Counted from the stretch's first letter, positions 28,076 through 37,105 are shown. The stretch is DNA of 64,000 nucleotides from Candidatus Nitrohelix vancouverensis (GCA_015698305.1 CP048620.1:708557-772556); one strand, 5' to 3'. Translations and numbers: made by a program. The notes: a model not told the origin generated them from the letters alone.

Positions 28076-28784
28076 TTAATCGAAATAATATCCCGCTTCC
28101 ATCTCATCCCCGCCATAACTTTGCTCGATAAGATCTTCTTCGGGTGAAAAAGCATCTTCAAGCCATTTCATTCCAACGTCGAATGCATCGCCGACACGAT
28201 CAAAGAATGACCGGGGATCATCGAGACCATTTCCGAAAACAACACTGGGAGCCACATCGGCGACAGCGTGCATTATGGGAGATTCTTCAGCAGAATAATA
28301 ATTATATGTTCCCTTATTAACTGCGTCACTCACCAATTGAGCGTTAATGTCAAATACTGCCTCGCCATGCCCGTCGGGAGAAGTAAATACACGATTCCCT
28401 TCATTTCCTAATCCAATTTGATGGAAATATTCTTGGTCGTCATCTCGTTCATTCCAAGATTTAGACGCAGTAATAATATCAACCGAGGGATTATTCTCAT
28501 TTCTTAAATAATGATCTACAATCCAATCCGCCAGTACAGCAAAATTCCCACTCGGATCGTTCGCATTGATCGGGTTGTTGTTGACGTAGGCGTAGAAGTT
28601 GATACCAGCGGCGAAGCCCATCGGGTCTTCGGTGAGGAAGCGGCCGACTTCGGGGTCGTAGTAGCGCGCTCTGTAATAGTATAAGCCCGTGGCGTAGTCG
28701 TTCTCGCGTCCCGTGTATTTTAGTCGATTGCGATGCGCGGTTCCAGTACTGCGCGTTTCGTTCTCGATCTCTCCAAAGGGGCCC
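28076..28784 (-). pseudogene. Rhs C-terminal fragment truncated by an R2 repeat
   Basis: In frame upstream of the first ATG (28621) the DNA encodes GLYYYRARYYDPEVGRFLTEDP, the Rhs-repeat-associated core motif, followed by GINFYAYVNNNPINANDPSG. Everything upstream of PFGEIENE is replaced by an R2 hairpin (CCAGCGTGACGCTGG, 28785-28799), and the frame closes at 28811. The long N-terminal Rhs shell (normally more than 1000 residues) is missing. After the core comes a unique tip of about 155 residues (NEGNRVFTSPDGHGEAVFD, DVAPSVVFGNG) that I cannot assign to a toxin family. An orphan Rhs tip or a decayed gene is the best reading. Confidence 0.8.
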
Positions 28785-29012
28785 CCAGCGTGACGCTGGA
28801 CCCGTAAGGCTCAGCCTGTACTGCTAATCATACTGTTCAAACGCAATTGAAACGCATCGGCCCTATTCCTGCGGGTGAAACCCGCCCTCTCCCTAAGGGA
28901 GAGGGATCATTAATTGCTCAACTCACTCTGCTATCTATCCCGCTGAACGCAGTCGAAACACCTTCCAATGCCCCTTTACTCTGGTCGCAATGATGTGTGA
29001 TGTTCCTGAGGC
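28785..29012. repeat. R2 palindromic mosaic block inserted in the Rhs gene
   Basis: Cassettes CCAGCGTGACGCTGG, GCGGGTGAAACCCGC and CTCTCCCTAAGGGAGAG, with two linkers in minus orientation, ending at an R1 element. Confidence 0.82.
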
Positions 29013-29112
29013 CGTCATGGCGAGTGACTGACAAGGAGAGCGGCGATCCAGCGGTGTTGAACGTTTCAGAAAGCCTCTGGATTGTTTCGTCGCGATGCTC
29101 CTCGCAATGACG
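29013..29112. repeat. R1 palindromic element, copy 4
   Basis: 100 bp, slightly more diverged (CGTCATGGCGAG at the left end) but with both hairpin halves and the mirrored inner arms. A further partial R2 linker follows to about 29170. Confidence 0.88.
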
Positions 29113-29244
29113 TCACTTTTCCTATCACTACCTTTCCATGTTGCTATCAATCTCTCCAAGCGCAATTCTAAATTTGCTTGCCGTATCATCAATATTCTAC
29201 AATAATAGGTGCATATGCATATAAACACTTAAAAGGATCAGGTC

Positions 29245-29481
29245 ATGACCCGTTGGAATTTGAGCATTCCTGAAGAAACCGACCGCGCTGTTCGTTCTTT
29301 TCTGGCTCGTAGGGGCGGCAAGAAAGGCGATCTTTCAAAATTCGCCAATGATGCGGTGCGCAAAGAAATTCTGCGCCAAACGGTGATGGATATTCAGGAA
29401 CAAAACGCCGACCTGAGCGAACAAGAAGCCGTCGATCTGGCGCAAGAAGCGGTGGCATGGACTCGTGCGCATCGTTCTTGA
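29245..29481 (+). CDS. Ribbon-helix-helix-like antitoxin
   Basis: 78 residues with an AAAAGGA ribosome site. The start TRWNLSIPEETDRAVRSFL is a beta-strand plus helix of RHH DNA-binding antitoxins, followed by GDLSKFANDAVRKEIL; the acidic C-terminal tail (DLSEQEAVDLAQEAV) would occupy the toxin. It overlaps the PIN gene by 17 bp, the usual order and coupling for VapBC-type pairs. It is expected to bind and repress its own promoter. Confidence 0.82.
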   Translation: MTRWNLSIPEETDRAVRSFLARRGGKKGDLSKFANDAVRKEILRQTVMDIQEQNADLSEQEAVDLAQEAVAWTRAHRS

Positions 29482-29881
29482 CAGCAACATTCTGATCTCT
29501 GCGCTACTTTCCCCAAAAGGTCCGCCCGGTCAGCTTGTTCGACTTTGGCTTGAGGGTAAATTCGAACTCTTGACCTCCAAAGCTCAAATTGAGGATTTAC
29601 GGCGTGTTTTCGACTATCCTAAAATACATTCGCGCATTTCTTCCGAACAGGCCGCAGATTTTCTAAACCATATCGATGCAATGGCTACGGTTCTGGACGG
29701 CCTGCCTCTTGTTGAACTGTCCCCGGACCCGGATGACAATGTTATTCTCGCAACAGCAATCAAAGCCAAAGCGGATTGCATCGTGAGCGGCGACCGATCC
29801 GATTTACTGTCATTGAAGGAGGCAGAGGGCATCCCTGTCATCACAGCTCGCCGCGCTTTGGATCGTTGTACAAGTCCGTAA
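29465..29881 (+). CDS. PIN-domain toxin RNase
   Basis: 138 residues with a GTG start. The acidic catalytic residues of the PIN fold are present: VLDSN (first Asp), SPDPDDNVIL (middle acidic cluster) and VSGDRSDLL (C-terminal Asp). It belongs to the PIN family annotated as toxin component and would cleave RNA when free of the RHH protein. Its C-terminus (ITARRALDRC) matches the usual end of that subfamily. Cofactor: Mg or Mn. Confidence 0.87.
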   Translation: MRIVLDSNILISALLSPKGPPGQLVRLWLEGKFELLTSKAQIEDLRRVFDYPKIHSRISSEQAADFLNHIDAMATVLDGLPLVELSPDPDDNVILATAIKAKADCIVSGDRSDLLSLKEAEGIPVITARRALDRCTSP

Positions 29882-29975
29882 GACTTCGCAGGCTTCATGG
29901 TCGCGTCCAAATTTCTCGCCATTTTAAAAGCCATTTGGCCTTTTCCCACAATTAAACTCCAATTTCCTCTTGCTA

Positions 29976-30007
29976 AATACTAAATATTTTGTAAAATATT
30001 CAGTATT
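29976..30007. promoter_or_regulatory. Palindromic operator upstream of tetR
   Basis: Two 15-bp arms with one mismatch flank a GT centre (AATACTAAATATTTT, mirrored). The inner 20 bp match the site before the RND gene (30645-30681) at 19 of 20 positions when that one is read on the other strand. It lies 27 bp before the tetR start codon, so autoregulation is likely. Confidence 0.75.
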
Positions 30008-30033
30008 CGTAATCATCTACCGATAAGGCAGGT

Positions 30034-30633
30034 ATGAAACAGACTTTACACAGCGCAGACGAGATCAAGAAGCAGATCGTGGACCAGGCCTTCGAGCGCT
30101 TCGGTCGCTTCGGTTTCGGCAAGACCACCATGGCGGAGATCGCCGGGGATTGCGATATGTCTGCGGGCAACCTCTACCGTTACTTCAAGAGCAAGGAAGA
30201 GATCGGGGCGCAATGCGCGCGTACCTGCATGGGCGAAAAACTGGACCTTCTGCGCGACATCGTGCGTCGTCCGGGCATCACGGCGGCGGCGCGGCTAAAA
30301 TGCTATGTGATTGAAATTCTTCATGCGATGAACGCGGCCTTTGCGGATCGTCCGTTGCAAATGGAGCTGGTCGATCATATCTCCGAGGCGCGCTGGGACA
30401 TCGTTCTCGACTATCTGAACAAAGAGGCTTCCCTGCTGGCGGAAATTCTGGCGGAGGGCAACCGCACGGGCGAATTTGATATCGCCGATATCATGCAGAC
30501 GGCAAAGCTGGTGCAGGCGGCTTGCATCAAGTTCACAACCCCGCGCTTTGTATCGGGTTTGCCTCTCGAACAGCTGGAACAGGAGGCGCGCGGCGTCATG
30601 GACCTCTTGCTGACGGGACTGAACAAACGATAA
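30034..30633 (+). CDS. TetR-family regulator of the RND operon
   Basis: 199 residues. The N-terminal helix-turn-helix is clear (QAFERFGRFGFGKTTMAEIA, MSAGNLYRYFKSKEE). The C-terminal ligand and dimer domain resembles the TetR_C group found next to exporter operons (LQMELVDHISEARWDIVLDY). It should repress both itself and the following RND gene through the shared palindrome until a hydrophobic ligand binds. RBS AAGGCAGG. Confidence 0.9.
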   Translation: MKQTLHSADEIKKQIVDQAFERFGRFGFGKTTMAEIAGDCDMSAGNLYRYFKSKEEIGAQCARTCMGEKLDLLRDIVRRPGITAAARLKCYVIEILHAMNAAFADRPLQMELVDHISEARWDIVLDYLNKEASLLAEILAEGNRTGEFDIADIMQTAKLVQAACIKFTTPRFVSGLPLEQLEQEARGVMDLLLTGLNKR

Positions 30634-30644
30634 ATTTTTTTGGG

Positions 30645-30681
30645 ATATTAGTAAATATTATACAAAATATTTATTATTCCC
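30645..30681. promoter_or_regulatory. Second TetR operator, upstream of the RND gene
   Basis: An imperfect palindrome with a core (AAATATTATACAAAATATTT region) that repeats the tetR operator almost exactly in inverse orientation. It ends 20 bp before the RND start and overlaps the expected promoter. Confidence 0.75.
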
Positions 30682-30701
30682 AATCTTAAAGGACATCATT
30701 C

Positions 30702-32999
30702 ATGGCTAAGGATTTGTATCAAGGCATCGTCGACCGACCCTGGAGGGTGATTCTTCTCGTGCTTCTGCTGGTCGGGCTGGCAGGCTCGGGCGGTCGCTTT
30801 CTGGATTTCTCCACCAACTACCGGGTCTTTTTCAGCGAGGACAACCCTCAGTTGAAGGCCTTCGACCGCCTGCAGAACACTTTCACCAAAAACGACAACG
30901 CGATGATCGCCATCGCCCCGAAAGACGGCAATGTGTTCACGCCCGAAACGCTGGCGCTGGTCGAAGAGGTCACCAAACAGGCCTGGCAGATTCCCTATTC
31001 CACGCGCGTCGACTCCATCAGCAATTTCCAGCACACCTGGGCGGACGGCGACGATCTGGTGGTCGAAGACCTGGTCTCCGGCGCCGCCGACTATAGCGAA
31101 GCCGATCTCAAGCGGGTGAAGGAAATCGCGCTCAACGAACCTTTGCTCCTGAACCGGCTCATCACCGAAAAAAGCGACGTGACGGCGATCAACGTCACCG
31201 TCAACCTGCCGGAAAAATCCCTTTCTGAAACGCCGGAGGTCATCGCCTTCGTGCGCGGCATGGCGGACGATATCCGCGCCAATCACCCGAATGTGGACGT
31301 TTACCTCACTGGCGTGGCCTTCATGAACAACGCCTTCGACGAGGCGGGGCAAGGGGATATGAAGACCCTGGCGCCGATCATGTATGTGTTGATCATTTTC
31401 ATTCTGATCGCGTCGATCCGTTCCTTCTGGGGCACGCTGGGCACGGTTGTCATCATGAGCGCGTCGATCTTCACGGCGATGGGCCTGGCGGGCTGGATGG
31501 GCATATTGCTCACGCCGATTGCGGCCAACGCGCCGACCATCATACTGACTCTGGCGGTCGCCGACAGCGTGCATCTGCTCATCACCCTGTTTCATGAAAT
31601 GCGCGCCGGACGTTCGCGCAAGGAGTCGATCGTTGAATCGCTTCGCGTGAACCATGCGCCGATCTTCATCACCAGCGTCACCACCGCCATCGGATTCCTC
31701 AGCCTGAACTTCAGCGACTCGCCGCCGTTTCGCGATCTGGGCAACATCGTGGCGATTGGCGTGATCGCCGCTTACGCCTTGTCGGTCACGCTTCTGCCCG
31801 CGATGATGTCGATCTTCCCGGCTCGCGCCAGACAACGCGCAGAGTCGAAGGCGCTGGTCATGGATCGCCTCGCCGATTTTGTCATCGCCAAGCGCAAACC
31901 GTTGTTCTGGGGCATTCTGATCGCCATCATTGCGATTTCATCGCAGACCACGCGCATCGAAATCGACGAGCGTTTCAATGAATACTTCGACCACCGCTAC
32001 CAGTTCCGCGCCGACAACGATTTTGTGATCGAAAACCTCACCGGCTTTGAGTCCATCGAATATTCCCTCAGCGCGGGCGAGTCTGGCGGCATTGCAAACC
32101 CCGAGTACTTGAAAACGCTGGAGGCTTTTTCCGACTGGTACCGCCAGCAACCCAACGTGATGTATGTCGGAACGCTGACCGACGTGATGAAGCGCCTGAA
32201 CAAGAACATGCACGGCGACGACCCGGCCTATTACAAATTGCCGGAAGAGCGTGATCTCGCCGCGCAGTATCTGCTCTTGTATGAATTGTCCCTGCCCTTC
32301 GGGCTGGACCTGAACAATCAGATCAATGTAGACAAGTCGTCCACGCGCCTCACCGCCGTCGTCAACAGCATTTCCACCGGCGAAGCGCTGGAACTGGAAG
32401 CGCGCGCTCAAGACTGGCTGGAAGAACACGGGCTGGAGAGCATGCGGTCGCATGGCGCCAGTCCGCTCATCATGTTCTCCCACATCGCTTTTCGCAATTC
32501 GCAGAGCATGTTGTGGGGCGTGGTGACGGCGCTCATCCTCATTTCCGGCGTGCTGGTCTTCGCATTGAGGAGTTTCAAATTCGGACTCATCAGCATCGTT
32601 CCCAATCTGGTTCCCATCTTCATCACCTTTGGCCTGTGGGGATTGGGATTTCAGCAGATCGGCCTTGCCATCTCCGTCGCCACGCCGGTGGCGATGGGCA
32701 TCATCGTCGACGACACGGTGCATTTTCTCAGCAAATACCTGCGCGCCCGGCGCGAACAGGGCAAGTCGCCGCAAGACGCGGTGCGTTATTCCTTTCACAC
32801 CGTCGGCACGGCGCTGTGGGTGACCTCACTCGCGCTCACCGCAGGCTTTCTGGCGCTGACTTTTTCCGGTTTCACCATGAACGTGCATCTGGGAATGCTG
32901 ACTACGATTTCCATTGTGTCTGCGCTCGCCGCAGATTTTTTCTTTCTACCTGCATTATTAATCAAACTTGAGGAGACTCATCATGAACAAACTGCTTAA
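30702..32999 (+). CDS. RND/MMPL-family exporter
   Basis: 765 residues with about 12 membrane segments in two homologous halves, each preceded by a periplasmic loop (FFSEDNPQLKAFDRLQNTF after helix 1; RYQFRADNDFVIENLTGFES after helix 7). Sterol-sensing/MMPL motifs ILTLAVADSVHLLITLFHEM and VAMGIIVDDTVHFLSKYLRA carry the proton-relay acids. This COG1033-type group, which includes hopanoid and lipid exporters, works without a classical membrane-fusion protein. Substrate unknown; the LolA-like and barrel proteins downstream point to a lipid or hydrophobic cargo. The C-terminus overlaps the next gene by 17 bp. Confidence 0.9.
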   Translation: MAKDLYQGIVDRPWRVILLVLLLVGLAGSGGRFLDFSTNYRVFFSEDNPQLKAFDRLQNTFTKNDNAMIAIAPKDGNVFTPETLALVEEVTKQAWQIPYSTRVDSISNFQHTWADGDDLVVEDLVSGAADYSEADLKRVKEIALNEPLLLNRLITEKSDVTAINVTVNLPEKSLSETPEVIAFVRGMADDIRANHPNVDVYLTGVAFMNNAFDEAGQGDMKTLAPIMYVLIIFILIASIRSFWGTLGTVVIMSASIFTAMGLAGWMGILLTPIAANAPTIILTLAVADSVHLLITLFHEMRAGRSRKESIVESLRVNHAPIFITSVTTAIGFLSLNFSDSPPFRDLGNIVAIGVIAAYALSVTLLPAMMSIFPARARQRAESKALVMDRLADFVIAKRKPLFWGILIAIIAISSQTTRIEIDERFNEYFDHRYQFRADNDFVIENLTGFESIEYSLSAGESGGIANPEYLKTLEAFSDWYRQQPNVMYVGTLTDVMKRLNKNMHGDDPAYYKLPEERDLAAQYLLLYELSLPFGLDLNNQINVDKSSTRLTAVVNSISTGEALELEARAQDWLEEHGLESMRSHGASPLIMFSHIAFRNSQSMLWGVVTALILISGVLVFALRSFKFGLISIVPNLVPIFITFGLWGLGFQQIGLAISVATPVAMGIIVDDTVHFLSKYLRARREQGKSPQDAVRYSFHTVGTALWVTSLALTAGFLALTFSGFTMNVHLGMLTTISIVSALAADFFFLPALLIKLEETHHEQTA

Positions 33000-33201
33000 G
33001 ACTTCCATCTTCACCGTATTGATGTTGAGCCTGGTCCCGGCCTTCGCTGTGGCAGACGACAAGGAAACCTGCAACAAGAACAAGGAAGAAGCGATGAGCC
33101 GCGTTCTTGAAGATCAGCAAAAGGAACAGAACGAAGACATCCAACAGCAGATCGCCGATATCGTGAGAGAAGACGCGATCCGCCCTGAACTGACTCAATA
33201 A
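32983..33201 (+). CDS. Small periplasmic protein of the RND operon
   Basis: 72 residues from the ATG at 32983 (GAGGAG eight bases upstream). Signal sequence LLKTSIFTVLMLSLVPAFAVA, then a mature peptide of about 47 residues, highly charged and helical (EEAMSRVLEDQQKEQNED), with one Cys (TCNKNK). No family recognised. Overlap with the RND gene and the same strand make it part of the exporter unit, perhaps a small accessory subunit. Confidence 0.7.
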   Translation: MNKLLKTSIFTVLMLSLVPAFAVADDKETCNKNKEEAMSRVLEDQQKEQNEDIQQQIADIVREDAIRPELTQ

Positions 33202-33210
33202 TCCATCCTG

Positions 33211-33240
33211 CGTATTCCGGCGCGCAAGCGTCGGAATGCG
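33211..33240 (+). terminator. Intra-operon hairpin
   Basis: Arms CGTATTCCG / CGGAATGCG (one mismatched pair) with a 12-nt loop, followed by TTTGCTTTCT. It may reduce transcription into the LolA-like gene. Confidence 0.45.
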
Positions 33241-33267
33241 TTTGCTTTCTATAGAAAGGAGATCCGT

Positions 33268-34056
33268 ATGACCTTTCGGATCATGACAATCGTAACCGCG
33301 CTGGCCCTCCTCCCGCTCGCCCCGGCCTTCGCCGAAAGCCCGGAAGAAAAGGGACTCGCCATCGCCGTCGAGGACGACCGCCGCGACAATGGTTTTGGCG
33401 ATTACGTCGCCGATATGGTGATGACCCTGAAGAACAAACAGGGCGAGTCCAGCACGCGCCATATTCGCTCGCACAATCTGGAAGTGGAAAACGACGGCGA
33501 CAAATCCCTCGTCGTCTTCGACCGACCGCGCGACGTGAAGGGCACCGCCCTGCTCAATTTCTCGCACAAGACCGGCGTGGACGACCAATGGCTCTTTCTA
33601 CCTGCGCTAAAGCGAGTCAAGCGCATCAGCTCCGCCAACAAGTCCGGCTCCTTCATGGGAAGCGAGTTTGCTTACGAGGACGTGACCAGTCAGGAGGTTG
33701 AAAAATACACTTACAAATGGTTGCGCGATGAAACGCTCGAGGGCATGGACAGTTTCGTGATCGAACGCATTCCCGCTTACGAGCATTCGGGCTATTCGAG
33801 ACAGGAGGTCTGGATCGATAAAAAGGAATATCGCCTGCTCAAGATCGACTACTACGACCGCAAGCAATCGCTACTTAAAACCCTCGTCTATTCCGGCTAT
33901 AATCAGTATCTGGATCGTTTCTGGTACCCGGACAGGATGTATATGGAGAACCACCAGACGGGCAAGAACACTCTGCTGGAATGGTCCGATTATAAATTCG
34001 GCAACGGTTACACCGACCGCGATTTTGACAAGAACTCGCTCAAGCGCGCGCGCTGA
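33268..34056 (+). CDS. Outer-membrane lipoprotein-sorting (LolA-like) protein
   Basis: 262 residues, strong AAGGAG ribosome site. A Sec signal (TALALLPLAPAFA) precedes a LolA-like open beta-barrel domain. DMVMTLKNKQGESSTR, GTALLNFSHKTGVDDQWLFL, LKRVKRISSANKSGSFMGSE and YDRKQSLLKTLVYSGY are typical of the PF17131 group that accompanies RND/MMPL exporters. It probably carries a lipid-like substrate across the periplasm between the exporter and the barrel encoded next. Confidence 0.9.
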   Translation: MTFRIMTIVTALALLPLAPAFAESPEEKGLAIAVEDDRRDNGFGDYVADMVMTLKNKQGESSTRHIRSHNLEVENDGDKSLVVFDRPRDVKGTALLNFSHKTGVDDQWLFLPALKRVKRISSANKSGSFMGSEFAYEDVTSQEVEKYTYKWLRDETLEGMDSFVIERIPAYEHSGYSRQEVWIDKKEYRLLKIDYYDRKQSLLKTLVYSGYNQYLDRFWYPDRMYMENHQTGKNTLLEWSDYKFGNGYTDRDFDKNSLKRAR

Positions 34057-34083
34057 CAGTCAGCGTGGCGCATGCAGATACCT

Positions 34084-35283
34084 ATGAAAGTTTTTCAAAG
34101 ATACGCTTCATGCCTCGCCCTCGTGGCGACGCTGTTATTCAATACACCCGCGTCGGCGCATGAGTTGACCGGCTACCTGCTCGCCGAAGGCCGGGTTTTC
34201 GCCGATTCCGCCATACACGAAGGCCAGCGCGATCATTCCGCCTCCTTCGCGGTTCAACCGGAGTATTATCACGAGTTCGAGTCCGGTAGCAGTTTCACCT
34301 TCGTGCCCTTCTACCGCTGGGACGCGGTCGATCCCAATCGCTCGCATTTCGATCTGCGCGAATTGACCGGGCTGTACCTCGCCGACGATTACGAACTGCG
34401 TTTCGGCGTGCGCAAGGTCTTCTGGGGCGCCACGGAATTTCTGCACCTCGTCGATATCGTCAACCAGACCGATCTCGTTGAAAACGTGGACACCGAAGAC
34501 AAGCTCGGTCAGCCGATGCTCAATCTCTCCGTCGCCCGCGACTGGGGCGTCTTCGACGTATTCGTTCTGCCCTATTTTCGCGAACGCACCTTCACCGGTA
34601 CGCGCGGGCGCCTGCGCGGTCAGGTACCCATCGACGACCGGCAGACCCGCTATGAGAGCGCGGCGGAGCAATGGCACACCGATTTCGCCTTTCGCTACAC
34701 GCAAACCTTTGACGATCTCGACATCGGCCTCTCGCATTTCACCGGAACCGGACGCGACCCGATCCTGATCGACGGTCGCGACGACGGCGGCGCTCCGGTC
34801 AAAATTCCTCTTTATCCGCAAATCAACCAGACCAGCCTCGACGGAACCTATGTCCACGGCGAATGGCTGTGGAAAAGCGAAGCCCTGTTCCGCGCCGGAC
34901 AGGGAGACGACTATTTCGCATGGACCGGCGGCTTTGAATACACCTTCACCGGATTCCTGGGAAGCCGCGCCGATCTCGGCGTATTAATGGAAGGCATGTA
35001 CGACGATCGCGGCGATCTCGCCTCCACCCCCTTCAATCACGATATCGCCCTCGGCCTGCGCCTCGCCCTCAACGACCTGCCCTCCACCGAACTGCTCGCC
35101 GGATTCGTGCAGGACGCGCATTCGGATGCCCGCAACCTCTTTCTCGAAGCCGAGCGCCGGATCGGCGAGCGATGGAAACTTAGTCTTGAAATTCGCGCCG
35201 ATTTCGGTCAATCTGAAGGGGATTTCCTGTTCGAACAACGCGCCGATGATTTCGGCCAGTTGGAGCTCTTCTATTATTTTTAA
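34084..35283 (+). CDS. Outer-membrane beta-barrel protein of the RND operon
   Basis: About 399 residues. The signal peptide MKVFQRYASCLALVATLLFN ends at ASA/HE; an ATG 12 bp upstream (34072) is an alternative start. The mature part alternates short strands with aromatic girdles (YYHEFESGSSFTFVPFYRWD, FEYTFTGFLGSRADLGVLM) and ends in LELFYYF, the terminal aromatic residue expected of a Bam substrate. No named family. Operon position suggests the outer-membrane end of the export path. Confidence 0.78.
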   Translation: MKVFQRYASCLALVATLLFNTPASAHELTGYLLAEGRVFADSAIHEGQRDHSASFAVQPEYYHEFESGSSFTFVPFYRWDAVDPNRSHFDLRELTGLYLADDYELRFGVRKVFWGATEFLHLVDIVNQTDLVENVDTEDKLGQPMLNLSVARDWGVFDVFVLPYFRERTFTGTRGRLRGQVPIDDRQTRYESAAEQWHTDFAFRYTQTFDDLDIGLSHFTGTGRDPILIDGRDDGGAPVKIPLYPQINQTSLDGTYVHGEWLWKSEALFRAGQGDDYFAWTGGFEYTFTGFLGSRADLGVLMEGMYDDRGDLASTPFNHDIALGLRLALNDLPSTELLAGFVQDAHSDARNLFLEAERRIGERWKLSLEIRADFGQSEGDFLFEQRADDFGQLELFYYF

Positions 35284-35305
35284 CCCTTCTGCCAAGGCGG
35301 GCCAC

Positions 35306-36634
35306 ATGAGCTATACAGGTAGAGCGTTATCGCTTATTTTATTCTCTTGGTTTTGTATCTTCCCCAGTCTCGCCAGCGCGCAAGACAACAGCGACTTCAA
35401 TGAATTAATCCAAGTCAAGCGCCAGCTGGAGACGCAACACGGCGTCAAAAGTCTGGAATGCTACCCCTTTCTCCATGATATCGGATTCGACAAGGATCAA
35501 GCCGTCCTCATCTCGCGATGCCTGACCGGCGCGCGCACCTTGCTGATGGTATTGCCGCAGGTCGAACAACCGGCTTACCACACTCTCGGCGTCGGCTTTC
35601 AATACCTTAAAACCGGGGGATTCCAGACCGCCATCCTTCCCTGGAACGCCAGCGCTGAGGAAATGGTCAATTACCTCAACGACCGCCTGTCGCTCGATGA
35701 ACGCAACGCCTATCTCGACCGCGTCAGCCAGGTCAAACGCGGCATCATACAACGCACTCTCGTGCCCGACATGTTCTGCAAGCAGAGCATCTCTAACGAA
35801 AACTGTCTCAAGGGATACGAAAGTTTATTGCTGGCCACGCAGTTGACCGAACTCAAGCGGCTCAAATGGAGGAGCATCGCCATCACCCCGCCGGGTGAGA
35901 AATTGCAGGACGCCTACGCTCTGGCCCTGGCCTACGACCTGACTCCGGCGGAGATGCGCAAACTCATTCAGGAAGACTTGCACGATAACTGGACCGACCG
36001 CAGACGCACCTACGAAGCCATCGACGAACATTTCGGCGAAAGCCTGCAACGCGGACTCGGCGTCGCCAACTTCTTCTGCCGACCCGAAATCAGCGAAAGC
36101 GACTGCCTGATGGCGGCATCGAATCTCGCCAAAGCCGGAGAAAATGAAACATTACGTTCGCAATTCTGGGGCCAGGTGCAAGTCGAAGAGTACAACACCC
36201 TGCTTCGCGGCGATTTCGACGTGACCCTGCGCTACGACCTGAAGCCGGAACAAATCATCTCCGCATTCGAGCATCGCCTGACACGCGCGCAAACGCACAA
36301 GAACAACACCCTGGCGCAGAAGCTCGAAGGCTTCACCAAGAACAACACCGCGCGACTGCGCGCCGTTTGCGATCTGGAGGGGCTGTCCTCCGCCCTGTGC
36401 GTGAACGGGATGGAAAATTTCATTCGCTTCGTGAAGACCCACCGCGACTTTCAGGCGGACCCGCGCTGGAACGAAATCATGTTTGTGGATGGGAAACAAT
36501 TGTACCGCGTCAACTTCGCCCTCAACTCGTCGATGCGACAGACCTACATCTACATCGACGCAACTTCGGGTTACGAAGAATTTGAACGCGCTTTATTGAA
36601 ATTTGGAAAGACCGCCCAGCAGATGGGCGGTTGA
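35306..36634 (+). CDS. Secreted protein with four Cys-pair repeats, unknown function
   Basis: 442 residues from the ATG at 35306 (AAGGCGG six bases upstream). Signal LSLILFSWFCIFPSLASA. The mature chain contains four degenerate repeats of about 85-110 residues, each opening with a Cys pair: C52/C72, FCKQSISNENC (C158/C167), FCRPEISESDC and VCDLEGLSSALC. Each repeat ends in a helix with hydrophobic/acidic pattern (EMRKLIQEDL, QIISAFEHRL). Repeat-wise disulfides are likely in the periplasm. It is the last gene of the exporter operon, and I know no family for it. Confidence 0.7.
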   Translation: MSYTGRALSLILFSWFCIFPSLASAQDNSDFNELIQVKRQLETQHGVKSLECYPFLHDIGFDKDQAVLISRCLTGARTLLMVLPQVEQPAYHTLGVGFQYLKTGGFQTAILPWNASAEEMVNYLNDRLSLDERNAYLDRVSQVKRGIIQRTLVPDMFCKQSISNENCLKGYESLLLATQLTELKRLKWRSIAITPPGEKLQDAYALALAYDLTPAEMRKLIQEDLHDNWTDRRRTYEAIDEHFGESLQRGLGVANFFCRPEISESDCLMAASNLAKAGENETLRSQFWGQVQVEEYNTLLRGDFDVTLRYDLKPEQIISAFEHRLTRAQTHKNNTLAQKLEGFTKNNTARLRAVCDLEGLSSALCVNGMENFIRFVKTHRDFQADPRWNEIMFVDGKQLYRVNFALNSSMRQTYIYIDATSGYEEFERALLKFGKTAQQMGG

Positions 36635-36635
36635 A

Positions 36636-37100
36636 TCACTCCGCGGCGATCTTCGCCCCGGCGCGCACTTCGTCAGGCAGGAGATAGTGTCGCGTGTCGT
36701 ACTCCACAGTCGTCAACACCACCTGCCGCGCCAGTCGCGTGCGAGGGTTGATAACCAGCGGAGCCAGAAAATTGCCCGTCATGTCCGTGTAAGCGTCCGG
36801 CACCGTCACGATGATCAGAACGCTGATCTCGTCCGCCCCATCCTTATCCACCTGCCGCTCCTCTTCAAGCGAAAGCGACCAACGGTAGTCCGGCATGAAA
36901 GCGTAAGGGTCCGTCACCACAAAAGCCAGACCCGGCGTGGTCAGCGACTGCAACCATTGCAGGGGACAGTCGATATTGGGATCGAAGGGAACCAGCACAA
37001 ACCTCTGTTCGCGCTCGAAGCCGTAAATACCCACGGGAAATTCCAGAACATCTTCTTCGTCAAATTCTATGAGTCCAAAGCGGACCGTTTCGAATTGCAT
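36636..37100 (-). CDS. fliW: Flagellar assembly factor FliW
   Basis: 154 residues, usual length. RFGLIEFDEEDVLEFPVGIYGFE, PLQWLQSLTTPGLAFVVTDP and TGNFLAPLVINPRTRLARQV are family-wide. FliW binds flagellin and the CsrA repressor, linking flagellin level to translation. It follows csrA with a 5-bp gap; the pair forms the known partner-switch module. Flagellin genes are not in this window. The convergent RND-operon gene ends 1 bp away. Confidence 0.95.
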   Translation of the reverse strand: MQFETVRFGLIEFDEEDVLEFPVGIYGFEREQRFVLVPFDPNIDCPLQWLQSLTTPGLAFVVTDPYAFMPDYRWSLSLEEERQVDKDGADEISVLIIVTVPDAYTDMTGNFLAPLVINPRTRLARQVVLTTVEYDTRHYLLPDEVRAGAKIAAE

Positions 37101-37105
37101 GGAGT

